Positions 1-9,047 of a stretch of 64,000 bases of DNA are shown here, in pieces. A program made the translations under genes and the position numbers. The stretch comes from CAWBXL01 sp963837365 (GTDB lineage Bacteria > Acidobacteriota > Terriglobia > Terriglobales > Acidobacteriaceae): assembly GCA_963837365.1 (NCBI GenBank), contig CAWIMW010000003.1, forward strand, positions 744,001 to 808,000, read 5' to 3'. The notes below the pieces were generated by a model, which made no database searches, was not told where the DNA came from, and was given only the letters and a program-made list of their open reading frames with translations. Numbering within the stretch: the first letter of the stretch is position 1; every line of letters starts with the position of its first letter.

Positions 1-1613
1 TCCTGCCCATTCCAGGATACGGTTACCTCAGCGCCAATCGCGCTGCGGTTGCTGGCGGTGCCCTGCAAATCGAACTCCAGCCACTTGTTCTGGGGAGTGA
101 CCGTGTTCCTGTAAACCAGCAACGGGCCTCTTTGATTGGCCACCACCATATCGAGCACGCCCCGGTTCCAGAGATCAACGAACGCCACGGAGCGTCCATC
201 ATAGGTGTCTGTGACTCCCACCGACTGCGCAACATCCACGAACTTGCCCGCGCCATCGTTTATCCAGACTTTTTTGTGCTGATACCCCGAGAGGCTACGC
301 CCGTTCATGGGCGGCCAGTTCTTGGCGTCGTCAATGATGGTGGAGTTACCGCCGGAAATTTTGGAGAAGTCGTACCAATAGTTGCGGCTGTGATCTAGAG
401 AAACGTAGCCATTAGCCAGATAGAGATCGAGTGTACCGTCGTTATTTAAATCGCCAAATTGCGCACCGAAGCTCCAGCCGCCGAGTTCGATGCCCAAGTC
501 ACGGGCCAGGTTCTCATACTTCAAGGCTTCTCCGCTGGTGCCTTCCTTGGGGACCCACAAATTGTTGCCCTGGATAAGGACGCCGTCTTCCGAAATATTG
601 GAAACATACACTGCGAAGTTGCCGCGGTTGAAAACGTCGCCAAAGGCAACATTCATTCCGCTCTTGGGAGCAAATCCTACGCCGGTCTGCTCTCCCACTT
701 CGCGGAAACGGTCGCCTTCGTTGAAATAGAGTTCAGAGACGCCGTAGTCGTTGGCAATAAACAAGTCCGGGCGTCCCGTACCGCGCAAATCCGCGGCGGC
801 AGCGGCCAGCGCCCAGTGCCGGCTGTTGATTCCCATCTTCTCCGTAACATCTTCGAATTTGCCGTTGCCGAGATTATGAAAAAGATACTTACGGCCGCCG
901 TTCTTCGCATATTCAAAACTGTCCGGCATCATCTTGGTGGTCTTGAGATGCCAGAGATCGATTTCCTCGGAATAATATCCGCCGATAAACAGGTCAAGCA
1001 GGCCGTCTCCGTCATAGTCGAACCAGATCGCGGTGTTGGCATTCAGCCATGGCGGCAATCCCGCCTGCTCGGTTACGCGGGTAAATCCCTTGCCCTGATC
1101 ATTGTGAAAAAGCTCGGGCTTGCCCCACTTGTAGAGGAATAAATCTTCGTAGCCATCGTTGTCGTAATCGCCCCAAACCGCGCCCATGGAGACGCCGGTC
1201 CCGGCTTGGTTTACATCCGCGATTCCCATCTCCTGCGCGACATCTTTGAAATTACCGTCGCCCAGGTTGCGATACAGGACGTTTTTACTTCCCTCTCGGC
1301 TGTTGGTCGCATAGATATCGGGCCAGCCGTCGCGGTCAAAATCCACAATCGAAACTGCGGCCCCCATGGACGCTACTTCCGGCATGATGTGGTCTAGTTT
1401 GTGATCGAGAGTAGGGCCCTGGTGGACGAAGTTGATTCCCACCGCGTGCGACACTTCCTCAAAATAAAAACCATGCCGGGCCAGCGCAGTCCTGGCATCC
1501 GACTTTTCCCCGGAAGCCTTTTTATCGGACCAGCGCTTAATCGCCCAGGGGCCGACCAACAAGCCAACGAAAAATATCGCGAGAATTGTTCTTGCCAGCG
1601 GGCCCCGTTTCAT
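1..1613 (-). CDS. CRTAC1/ASPIC-UnbV family secreted protein, cut by the left edge
   Basis: The frame opens with ATG at 1613 and stays open to base 1, giving 537 visible residues; the C-terminus lies outside the window. The first about 25 residues are a basic start plus a hydrophobic stretch, which suggests a signal peptide or membrane anchor. The rest is a string of FG-GAP/VCBS-type blades, each with a calcium-loop motif such as DFDRDGWPD, DYDNDGYED, DYDGDGLLD and DLNNDGTLD. The last visible residues (RSAIGAEVTV) match the start of an ASPIC/UnbV domain. These features define CRTAC1-like proteins, extracellular seven-bladed propellers of mostly unknown ligand. The ATG overlaps the stop of the upstream gene in an ATGA arrangement, so the two are probably translated together. 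The family assignment is firm; the function is unknown. Confidence 0.85.
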   Translation of the reverse strand, partial: MKRGPLARTILAIFFVGLLVGPWAIKRWSDKKASGEKSDARTALARHGFYFEEVSHAVGINFVHQGPTLDHKLDHIMPEVASMGAAVSIVDFDRDGWPDIYATNSREGSKNVLYRNLGDGNFKDVAQEMGIADVNQAGTGVSMGAVWGDYDNDGYEDLFLYKWGKPELFHNDQGKGFTRVTEQAGLPPWLNANTAIWFDYDGDGLLDLFIGGYYSEEIDLWHLKTTKMMPDSFEYAKNGGRKYLFHNLGNGKFEDVTEKMGINSRHWALAAAAADLRGTGRPDLFIANDYGVSELYFNEGDRFREVGEQTGVGFAPKSGMNVAFGDVFNRGNFAVYVSNISEDGVLIQGNNLWVPKEGTSGEALKYENLARDLGIELGGWSFGAQFGDLNNDGTLDLYLANGYVSLDHSRNYWYDFSKISGGNSTIIDDAKNWPPMNGRSLSGYQHKKVWINDGAGKFVDVAQSVGVTDTYDGRSVAFVDLWNRGVLDMVVANQRGPLLVYRNTVTPQNKWLEFDLQGTASNRSAIGAEVTVSWNGQ

Positions 1614-4600
1614 TTCTGTGCGTCTCTTAAAGAATCTTCGAAGACATCCGGCGTCACATAGCGGGTCTGATAGTTCTGCCAGTCTTCCGGATGGTGGCGG
1701 TAAACCCACTCCTCTTCGAGCCTGCCCGGTGGGACGTTGTACAGATTACGGGCGTGATATGGCAGGGGCAAAACCGTCTTGGAGAAGGTGGAGTTGTAGT
1801 CTCCATCCTTGATCCAGCCGTCACCCTCAATGATGAAGTCCCGACCCCATCCGGAAGGCGGAGCCGGTTGCTCGGCAAAACGAAACGTCATTTCGTCGCC
1901 TGAGTTCATGATCACGTAACGGTCGTCGATCTTCTTTATCAGTTCGAGCACGTCACCAAACCGAGTGTAATAACCAACAAGGTCGCGCCAGCGCTGCTTC
2001 GATCCTTCGAGCTGGTTGTAATCCGGGATTTCCGGCGAGGACGTATTCGGCTGATGTATGGCCGAATAACCACGGAAGTGTAAATCCGCCATCTGTGGAT
2101 CCAAGCGTACTAGCTTAAGGGGGGTGTCTGGCAACCCCTTGGCCCACTCAAATGAATCCCAGAAAATTTCCAGGTTGGTGCGCAGCCTTAAGCGATGCGG
2201 GGTGCCCGGTCGAAAGACTCCGGCGAGATCGAACAGACAGATTTTCTTTCGGCCTGCCGGGAAACCCAAATTTCCTTTGGCTGTAACCCAGCCACCTTTG
2301 CCGTCAGGCACCTCAAGGCTTAATCCGTGGGCCGGATTGTGGTGTCCCTGGCTCATAGCGACATTGATGGAGGAGTCGGTGGGATGCATCCAGCCTTTGG
2401 CGATGAGCCAAAGCGGCCCGGAGGATGGAACATTCTCGCCGAGATCGATTTCAACGTAATGATCGCGGGTTACACCTTGATATTGGCCCCGCCCAAACGT
2501 ATCCAGGTACCGTCCATCCAGAGTGCTGACGATGCCGGTAACATCCTGGCCGTTGTCGTCCACAGCACGCGCAATCTTGTGCGGGGTTTCAACGGCGGTG
2601 ATCGCGAGTTTTGCGGGTGGGATCACGAAGCGCTCGTCTACAAAGACGGCGGTCCCAACCGGGTGATCCACCGTCATTAACGCCAGGTAGTCGTAGTAGT
2701 AGGTCTCCCACAATTCGGCGGTGATCCGAAGATCGTAGTAGCCATCATGCGGAACAAGCTGGTCGCCGCCGATTTTGTACCACTCTTCCGTAGCTGCCAC
2801 CCGCGCTGTGCCAAGAGTGTTGATGCGCAACCCGATAGCAGAACTCCAGGGCACAGCATCCTTCACGAATTCTATTTTCTTGCCGTTAAAGGCAAACAGA
2901 AAGGGGCAGGAACCTTTCAGCCGCTGTTCAGTGACAATCTCCTGATCGGATTTCAAATCAAACTCTGCACTCACTGATCCATTGGGCCAGACTACGCGCA
3001 CCACGTCCGCTGTGGTTTGATCTCCCAAACCAAAATGAAGCTGGGGGCCGCGAATGGGCTGTTTTTGCATTAACAAGCCGGAACGGATTTCAACTTCTCC
3101 GCCGACTCCAAATGGGTTGACACGCTGGTCGCCCACTGCCCGAACGGCACGGGGATGGATAATCTGCCAGTGATAGTTCTTTGAGCCATGGTTGATTGCC
3201 TGCACTGCTTGGCCGTCCGAGTCCAGGCCTAGCAGGTCAAGGCGACCGTCGTGGTTAACGTCGGCGCTGTCGAAGACCAACGACGGGCCGGGGAGGTAAT
3301 TAAGCCCGACAAAGCTCCCCTTATCATCTTTCAGCCAGACCAAGGTTCCATCACTCTTTGAGACCGCGACGGGAGACAGGACTAAATCCAGTGAGCCGTT
3401 GTTATCGAGATCGGCGACCCGCAGATGTACTTCACCTGACAGATAGCTGACTGTATCCACAACCCGGGCAATTTCCGCAACATCCCAGTCTTGTTGGTTC
3501 TTGTCCGATAACCGGACGATCCTGCCGTCCGCCTGCACCGCCAGCAAATCGAGCACTCCGTCGTTATCAACATCTGCGGCTGCGATGGCCTCTACTACCG
3601 GGAAATTGGCCGGCAACTCGCGCGGATGAAATTGGCCCAGCCGTTCGTTAGTAAAAACATGTAGTTTGCCCAAGCTATCGATCAGGGCCGCATCCGGATT
3701 GCCGTCGCCATCGAAATCGGCCCAGACAAATTGCTGTAACCCGGAAACATCAGAGAAGGGATGTATCACTGCAAATGTGCCATCGCCATTATTTCTCAGC
3801 ACAGCCGGCACACCAGTTTTGGCCCCGAGAACAATATCCAGATCGCCGTCAGCCTCGATGTCCGCCGCCCATGCCCCGGTGTAGCTGGCATTCAACAGGG
3901 ATTTCGGCAGAGTAGTCTTCGCGGTCACATCTGTGAATGCATTCTGGCTGTCCTGACGCAGCAGGCGGACTCCGCCGGCCCCAGTAAGGACGAGGTCAGT
4001 TTTGAAGTCGTAACTAAAATCAAGAGACGCGATGCCCTCTGGAGTGGGCGCCACATGTGCTGGCCCGCCTGGGAATGGAATACTCGCACCGCTCGATAAG
4101 CGCAATTGCTGACCATTCGCAACTGCAACAAGAGGCGTGCCTTCGCTGGCCAGAGGAATCGCTCCGATCCAGCTCCAGCCTTTACCTAGGTTTGCAATCG
4201 GCTCCGCCGTGAATGAAGTAGCCATGTCCGCTGGCGCGGGCTTGAATACAGGAGATTCGAGCGCCAATAAATGGGTGAATGGCTGGGCGTCTTCTCCCGG
4301 AGGGGCCATGATCACGTTGAGGCTCTGGCGATACTCGGGGACTCGCACCAGAACATTGCGCAGAAAAGCCGTTCGAGTGGCTGCGGCCCGCAGGTCGCCG
4401 CTGTTCGCTGTCGTTTGTAGCGCAGTCAATTGCTGCTGTACTTCAGGAGGCCAGGCACTCGATCGCGCAGTGATTTTCGCAATCACCGGCTTCAGCGTGG
4501 CTGCATCACCACGTTTGGCGGCAATCCGTCCCAACTCGAGCAATGCGGCCAAATTGTCAGGTTGGACGGCAAGAATCTTTTGCATCAGCGATTCAAACTC

Positions 4601-5080
4601 GGCTTCGCTGTTTTCCCCGCCCTGGCGCTCGACCTCCTGCGCCAACTGGTACAACGCCCGCAGATTCTGCGGATTCAGGTCGACCGCCTTTCTTAAATCG
4701 GCGAGAGCTTCACTGCTGTTGCCGCGCCCGCTTTCCAGAAGCCCCAATAAGTAGTAAATCTGGTCATTCTTTGGCGCCAGATCGCGTGCCTTTTGCAGTC
4801 GCCGGGCAGCGTTATCGTAGTTTCTCTGGCGCAACGCAAGAACACCCCAGTTGGCCCAGCCGGCCGGTTCATCCGGCACCAGGCGTGTCAGTTCGGCCAG
4901 TTTGGCCTCGGCATAAATGTCATGGCCAACTTGCAGCGCCGCCAATCCTACATAGAAGGAAGACACCGCGTCGTCATAAGTTTTTGTGCCTTTGACAGGA
5001 AGCTTGGCCTTTGAGCTACAGGCAGATAGGACAATGAAATATCCGATCAGCGCAAGGCTCAGGATGCGATGTGGCTGCAT
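1610..5080 (-). CDS. TPR + FG-GAP/ASPIC-UnbV lipoprotein
   Basis: A protein of about 1156 residues. I place the start at the ATG at 5080 because it directly begins a lipoprotein signal (hydrophobic run ending LSAC, Cys at residue 21); the frame is open back to 5179, but that would overlap the divergent neighbour. Residues about 35-190 are TPR-like repeats. Residues about 340-660 carry FG-GAP/VCBS blades with D-x-D-x-D-G loops (DIEADGDLD, DFDGDGNPD, DVDNDGVLD, DVNHDGRLD). An ASPIC/UnbV module follows (HFGLGDQ, VVWPNGS). The final about 400 residues form an extra domain rich in aromatic residues that I cannot name. It is probably anchored in the outer membrane or periplasm. The stop overlaps the start of the next CRTAC1-like gene by four bases, which points to a two-gene unit acting together. 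Confidence 0.8.
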   Translation of the reverse strand: MQPHRILSLALIGYFIVLSACSSKAKLPVKGTKTYDDAVSSFYVGLAALQVGHDIYAEAKLAELTRLVPDEPAGWANWGVLALRQRNYDNAARRLQKARDLAPKNDQIYYLLGLLESGRGNSSEALADLRKAVDLNPQNLRALYQLAQEVERQGGENSEAEFESLMQKILAVQPDNLAALLELGRIAAKRGDAATLKPVIAKITARSSAWPPEVQQQLTALQTTANSGDLRAAATRTAFLRNVLVRVPEYRQSLNVIMAPPGEDAQPFTHLLALESPVFKPAPADMATSFTAEPIANLGKGWSWIGAIPLASEGTPLVAVANGQQLRLSSGASIPFPGGPAHVAPTPEGIASLDFSYDFKTDLVLTGAGGVRLLRQDSQNAFTDVTAKTTLPKSLLNASYTGAWAADIEADGDLDIVLGAKTGVPAVLRNNGDGTFAVIHPFSDVSGLQQFVWADFDGDGNPDAALIDSLGKLHVFTNERLGQFHPRELPANFPVVEAIAAADVDNDGVLDLLAVQADGRIVRLSDKNQQDWDVAEIARVVDTVSYLSGEVHLRVADLDNNGSLDLVLSPVAVSKSDGTLVWLKDDKGSFVGLNYLPGPSLVFDSADVNHDGRLDLLGLDSDGQAVQAINHGSKNYHWQIIHPRAVRAVGDQRVNPFGVGGEVEIRSGLLMQKQPIRGPQLHFGLGDQTTADVVRVVWPNGSVSAEFDLKSDQEIVTEQRLKGSCPFLFAFNGKKIEFVKDAVPWSSAIGLRINTLGTARVAATEEWYKIGGDQLVPHDGYYDLRITAELWETYYYDYLALMTVDHPVGTAVFVDERFVIPPAKLAITAVETPHKIARAVDDNGQDVTGIVSTLDGRYLDTFGRGQYQGVTRDHYVEIDLGENVPSSGPLWLIAKGWMHPTDSSINVAMSQGHHNPAHGLSLEVPDGKGGWVTAKGNLGFPAGRKKICLFDLAGVFRPGTPHRLRLRTNLEIFWDSFEWAKGLPDTPLKLVRLDPQMADLHFRGYSAIHQPNTSSPEIPDYNQLEGSKQRWRDLVGYYTRFGDVLELIKKIDDRYVIMNSGDEMTFRFAEQPAPPSGWGRDFIIEGDGWIKDGDYNSTFSKTVLPLPYHARNLYNVPPGRLEEEWVYRHHPEDWQNYQTRYVTPDVFEDSLRDAQK

Positions 5081-5214
5081 AGATATTGGAGAAAGGTCCC
5101 GTCGGGCAAAACACCAAATAGACCATCCCCGTGCAAGAAGTGTCAATCGTACATTCATATTAGTCCCGTAGAATGCCAATCATGGCGAAGGACTTAGGGA
5201 ACCAGGAGGGAGGG

Positions 5215-6525
5215 ATGCGGAAGTTTCCATCCGGCTTTCTTTGGGGAGTTGCCACAGCTGCGCACCAGGTCGAAGGGGGAAACGACAATCAGTGGTCCGA
5301 TTGGGAAAAAACCGGACACATTCGCTCCCGCGACCAGTCCGGCAAGGCATGCGACTGGTGGAACAACACCGATGTGGATTTTGATCTGGCGCAAAGCCTC
5401 AGGATCAATTCCCTGCGGCTATCGGTGGAATGGAGCCGCATCGAACCGCAGGAAGGCTGTTTTTCTGAAAGCGCTTTGCAACGTTACTCCCAGATGTTGG
5501 ACGACCTGCATAAACGGGGGATCCAGCCGGTAGTCACCCTCCATCACTTTACGAATCCGCGATGGTTTGAACAAAAAGGAGCTTTCCTCAGTCCCGATGC
5601 ACCTGCGTTGTTCGAACGCTTCACCCGCCGCGTGGTAAGCGCACTCGGGCACCGGTGCACACTTTGGATCACCTTCAACGAGCCTAACGTTTACTCAACC
5701 CTGGGATATGTGACCGGCGAGTTCCCTCCAGGGCAACGGGGGAAAATCGGCACCGCGTTGCGAGTCATGGCGGCCCAGGCACGGGCCCACGCTCGCGCCT
5801 ATCGGGCAATCCACGAACTTCAGACCCAGCCACAGGTGGGTTGGGCGCAACACTATATTGTGTTCCATCCGGTACAGAGTGGATTAGACCGGTTCGTTGC
5901 CGGCGTCCAGAGCCAAATCTTCAATGAAGGCTTTTTCCAACTCATGGAACATGGCAGTTTCAATTTTCCATTCAATCTGATTGGCGGAACTGCCCATGAA
6001 GCCGCTGGGGCCTGTGATTTTGTCGGGCTGAATGTCTACAACCGGTTTCATGTGGATTTCGATCTCAAGTCCGCGGGGCAATTGTTTGGCCGTGTTTATG
6101 TGCCGCCAGATGTGCCACAGGGGGATAGCGGAGTCGAAAAACCATACGGTGAAGCCTTTCCCGGTGCGATTCGCGCCGCAGTGGAACGCGCGGCACGCTT
6201 TGGCAAACCGATTTACATTACGGAAAATGGGATCCCCGATGCGAAAGACCGCTTGCGTCCCTGGCTGATTGCGAATGCTCTCAAAGAAGTCCACTCGCTG
6301 ATAAATGAGGGGCACGACATTCGCGGATATTTTCACTGGACTCTAACCGACAACTTTGAATGGGCCGAAGGGTGGTGGCTCCGCTTTGGGTTGATCGCAC
6401 TGGATCCGCTCACGCAACAGAGAACCATGCGCGCCAGCGGACATATGTATCAGGAAATCGTGCAGAATAACGGGCTCACGAAAGAACTGCTGGAGAAACA
6501 CTCCCAGCCGCCTGCGGGGCCGTAG
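5215..6525 (+). CDS. Glycoside hydrolase family 1 (beta-glucosidase type)
   Basis: A 436-residue protein, about the usual GH1 length. It retains the family's N-terminal FPSGFLWGVATAAHQVEG, the acid/base motif TFNEPN (Glu156) and the nucleophile motif ITENG (Glu337). The C-terminal HWTLTDNFEWAEGWW is also typical. GH1 enzymes hydrolyse beta-linked glucosides, galactosides or related sugars with retention of configuration. There is no signal peptide, so it should be cytoplasmic and act on imported oligosaccharides. I prefer the ATG at 5215 over the in-frame ATG at 5173 because it follows a strong AGGAGGG at about 5204-5210 and immediately precedes the conserved N-terminus. Its last 50 bases overlap the end of the convergent glycosyltransferase gene. 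The natural substrate cannot be read from the sequence. Confidence 0.92.
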   Translation: MRKFPSGFLWGVATAAHQVEGGNDNQWSDWEKTGHIRSRDQSGKACDWWNNTDVDFDLAQSLRINSLRLSVEWSRIEPQEGCFSESALQRYSQMLDDLHKRGIQPVVTLHHFTNPRWFEQKGAFLSPDAPALFERFTRRVVSALGHRCTLWITFNEPNVYSTLGYVTGEFPPGQRGKIGTALRVMAAQARAHARAYRAIHELQTQPQVGWAQHYIVFHPVQSGLDRFVAGVQSQIFNEGFFQLMEHGSFNFPFNLIGGTAHEAAGACDFVGLNVYNRFHVDFDLKSAGQLFGRVYVPPDVPQGDSGVEKPYGEAFPGAIRAAVERAARFGKPIYITENGIPDAKDRLRPWLIANALKEVHSLINEGHDIRGYFHWTLTDNFEWAEGWWLRFGLIALDPLTQQRTMRASGHMYQEIVQNNGLTKELLEKHSQPPAGP

Positions 6526-7699
6526 CCAAGTGAGACGCGGTGTGCCTCGGCACTACGGTATCCAGAATGCCGGGTATCTCAAACAACGCTCGGTTGGAAT
6601 AGTTTCCCGCATTGCGGCGGAATTCCGCGAAGCTGACGGGATCGAGTAGCCGCTCTACTCCTGAAGCAATCTCCCGGAAGCTGCTCAGAACAATTCCCAT
6701 CCGCTGCTCTTCCAGCCATTGGGTGTTATACCGCTCTTGCGGCATAGTGCGTGCATTGCGCTCGACGATCACGGGCAGATGGAATTGCAGGGCCTCACTG
6801 ATGCTGCCGGGGCCAGGTTTCCCTATGAGGAAATCCGCCAGGGACATGTAGTAGTCAACGTTGGTGGTGAAGCCCTCCACGAAGATTTTTTTCCTCAGAG
6901 CCAGGGATTTGAGTTCATCAAAAGTCTTTTTGCTGTGCCCACACAGCATAATGAGCTGGACCGGAGTCTGGCTTTCCTCGAGGCGCTTGGCAATTTCCAC
7001 CATCGCAGGTGACCCGTGGCCGCCGAACAAAACAACTCCGGTGGGGACATCCGGCAACAGGCCCAGTTTCTTTCTTTCCGCAACCCGATCCACGACAGGC
7101 TTCTGATAAAAGTTCGGCTTGAGGATCATGCCCGAGACCTGAAAAATTTTCTCGGTCGAGTGCCCCATCTCCAATGCTTGCTGCCTGGCGCGTTCAGTTC
7201 CGCAAATCAGGTAGTCCGATTCCTTCTCCATCCAGAAATGCGGCGGGTAGTCGGCAAAATCGGTGAGCAACGTGACAAATGGAGCCTTGGGCATGGCTGC
7301 CTGCATACTCTCCGCAATCGCACGGTTGAAATGGGGAATTACAGAAAGCACCAAATCGGTGGGATGCAACAACCAGTACCCACGAAACACACTGACAATC
7401 CGCTTGTGCCGCATCCTGATTACACGCTGGAGAATTCGCAACAGGGGCGGAGAAAGGCGAGTCCAGCCTTTGCGCAGGATCAGGTTGTAGCCATCTTGAA
7501 TGCGCAGCCCGGTCAGGCCGCGGACGAAGTCGATGGAATCCAGCAGTTCCTGAACATTCAAGAGATGAACATCCCAGTCATGCTCTTGAAGAGTGGTCTT
7601 GAGCGCTTCGGTTGCGCTGCGGTGTCCGCCACCCGCATCGAAAAACAAGATTGTGATTCTGCGCACGCTTGGACGCATAGCGCGGTCTGCTGGTCGCAT
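6476..7699 (-). CDS. MGDG-synthase-like glycosyltransferase (GT28)
   Basis: A 407-residue protein with the N-terminal DAGGGHRSATEAL motif of the monogalactosyldiacylglycerol synthase/UgtP group and the C-terminal GKPGPGSISEAL donor-binding motif of GT28 (MurG-like fold). Enzymes of this group move a hexose from a nucleotide sugar onto diacylglycerol at the inner face of the membrane. A processive glucosyl- or galactosyl-diacylglycerol synthase is therefore likely. The start could also be the ATG at 7678, seven codons in, which lies closer to the conserved strand; neither has a clear ribosome site. The gene is divergent from lpxB, with a gap of about 75 bp, and both act on envelope lipids. The last 50 bases overlap the convergent GH1 gene. 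Confidence 0.85.
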   Translation of the reverse strand: MRPADRAMRPSVRRITILFFDAGGGHRSATEALKTTLQEHDWDVHLLNVQELLDSIDFVRGLTGLRIQDGYNLILRKGWTRLSPPLLRILQRVIRMRHKRIVSVFRGYWLLHPTDLVLSVIPHFNRAIAESMQAAMPKAPFVTLLTDFADYPPHFWMEKESDYLICGTERARQQALEMGHSTEKIFQVSGMILKPNFYQKPVVDRVAERKKLGLLPDVPTGVVLFGGHGSPAMVEIAKRLEESQTPVQLIMLCGHSKKTFDELKSLALRKKIFVEGFTTNVDYYMSLADFLIGKPGPGSISEALQFHLPVIVERNARTMPQERYNTQWLEEQRMGIVLSSFREIASGVERLLDPVSFAEFRRNAGNYSNRALFEIPGILDTVVPRHTASHLATAPQAAGSVSPAVLS

Positions 7700-7774
7700 A
7701 TACTAATTCACAGGATAGTAAAAAGACTGTGAATTTCGCATGAATTTCGCCTGGCGGTTCCCTCCCTTTACAAT

Positions 7775-8944
7775 GTGGCCATAGGAAGCCGCTTGGCAAG
7801 AATCCTCATCTCAGCCGGAGAAGCCTCCGGGGAAATGTATGGCGCGCAGCTCATCGAAGCCCTGCGGCGGCGCGACTCTTCACTCGAATTCTTTGGTGCG
7901 GGCGGAGACCGCATGCGCGCGGCCGGATGCAAGACCGTTGTGGACGCCAGAGATCTCTCCGTTGTAGGCATCACAGAGGTTGTCAGCCATCTTCCGAAAA
8001 TCTGGGGGCTATTCAACGGACTCATCGTCGAAGCCGACGCGCAATCTCCGGAGTTAGCCATTGTGATTGATTCGCCCGCGTTCAATTGGCGTGTGGCGAG
8101 AGAGATGCGCAAGCGCAACATTCCCGTTGTGTATTACGTCTGCCCACAGTTTTGGGCATGGCGACAAGGGCGCGTACGCCTGCTGCGGAAGTACGTCACC
8201 AAAGCCCTGGTGATCTTTCCTTTCGAAGAAAAGTTCTACCGCGACCGTGGCGTAGACACCATGTTTGTGGGGCATCCGCTGGCTGACCTTTCCCGCCCTA
8301 CAGTTACGCGGGAGGCTTATGCCACAGCCAACCTGCTTGACCCGGCAAAAACCTGGATCACATTGATGCCCGGCAGCCGGGTAAAAGAAGTGCGCATGAA
8401 TTTGCCGGCCATGCTGGAAGCCGCTCAGGCACTTGGCCCAGGGTATGAGTTGCTGTTGCCGGTTGCTCCTACCTTGGGCCGGGGTCTGCTACAAACCCTG
8501 ATCGGCGGCGGGCAGGTGAGTCTGGTTTCCGAGGCCTTGCCGGCTTTGGCCCACTCGCGCGCGGGAATTATCGCCAGTGGCACTGCAACCGTTGAGGCGG
8601 CCCTGATGGATACCCCGTTCGTGATGGTCTACCGCGTGTCATCGCTGACCTACTTACTGGGAAAATCGCGGGTCAAGGTTCCCCACTTTGCCATGGTCAA
8701 TCTGATTGCCGGAGATAGGATCGTGCCCGAACTGGTGCAGGATGAATTTACCTCGGCGAACATAACTGCCGAGTTGGGCAAGATCCTGCCAGAAGGGGCC
8801 GCGCGGGACCTCATGTTACGTGGGTTGGCGGGGGTCCGGGCCAGGCTCCGCGGACACGCCTTGAGCCATCTTCCAGCTGCGGAAATAGCTGCGGGTGCGA
8901 TATTTGAGATACTCAAAGATGAGCAGGCGGAAGGAGACCTCTAG
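7775..8944 (+). CDS. lpxB: Lipid-A-disaccharide synthase
   Basis: A 389-residue protein with the LpxB hallmarks: N-terminal ILISAGEASGEMYGAQLIEAL, the central CPQFWAWRQGR segment, LMPGSRVKE, and the C-terminal SGTATVEAAL and PHFAMVNLIAG region. LpxB condenses UDP-2,3-diacylglucosamine with lipid X to form the lipid A disaccharide at the cytoplasmic membrane. The frame starts with GTG at 7775; a TTG nearer the first strand is a possible alternative. No other lipid A gene is next to it in the window. Its 3' end lies 103 bp before my start for the M1-like gene. Its presence supports a diderm, lipopolysaccharide-bearing cell. Confidence 0.95.
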   Translation: MAIGSRLARILISAGEASGEMYGAQLIEALRRRDSSLEFFGAGGDRMRAAGCKTVVDARDLSVVGITEVVSHLPKIWGLFNGLIVEADAQSPELAIVIDSPAFNWRVAREMRKRNIPVVYYVCPQFWAWRQGRVRLLRKYVTKALVIFPFEEKFYRDRGVDTMFVGHPLADLSRPTVTREAYATANLLDPAKTWITLMPGSRVKEVRMNLPAMLEAAQALGPGYELLLPVAPTLGRGLLQTLIGGGQVSLVSEALPALAHSRAGIIASGTATVEAALMDTPFVMVYRVSSLTYLLGKSRVKVPHFAMVNLIAGDRIVPELVQDEFTSANITAELGKILPEGAARDLMLRGLAGVRARLRGHALSHLPAAEIAAGAIFEILKDEQAEGDL

Positions 8945-9047
8945 TTTCACTTGCGCTTTCATGCCCCTAACGCTTGTCCCACAGCATCTTTTGCGTAACA
9001 ATCGTCATCTTAGGAGTTTAGGGGCACTGGATAGGAGATCGTTTTTA

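Noticed and set aside
459..1142. 227-residue plus-strand open frame
   Set aside because: It is antisense to the CRTAC1-like gene; the minus strand reads as FG-GAP blades over the whole stretch.
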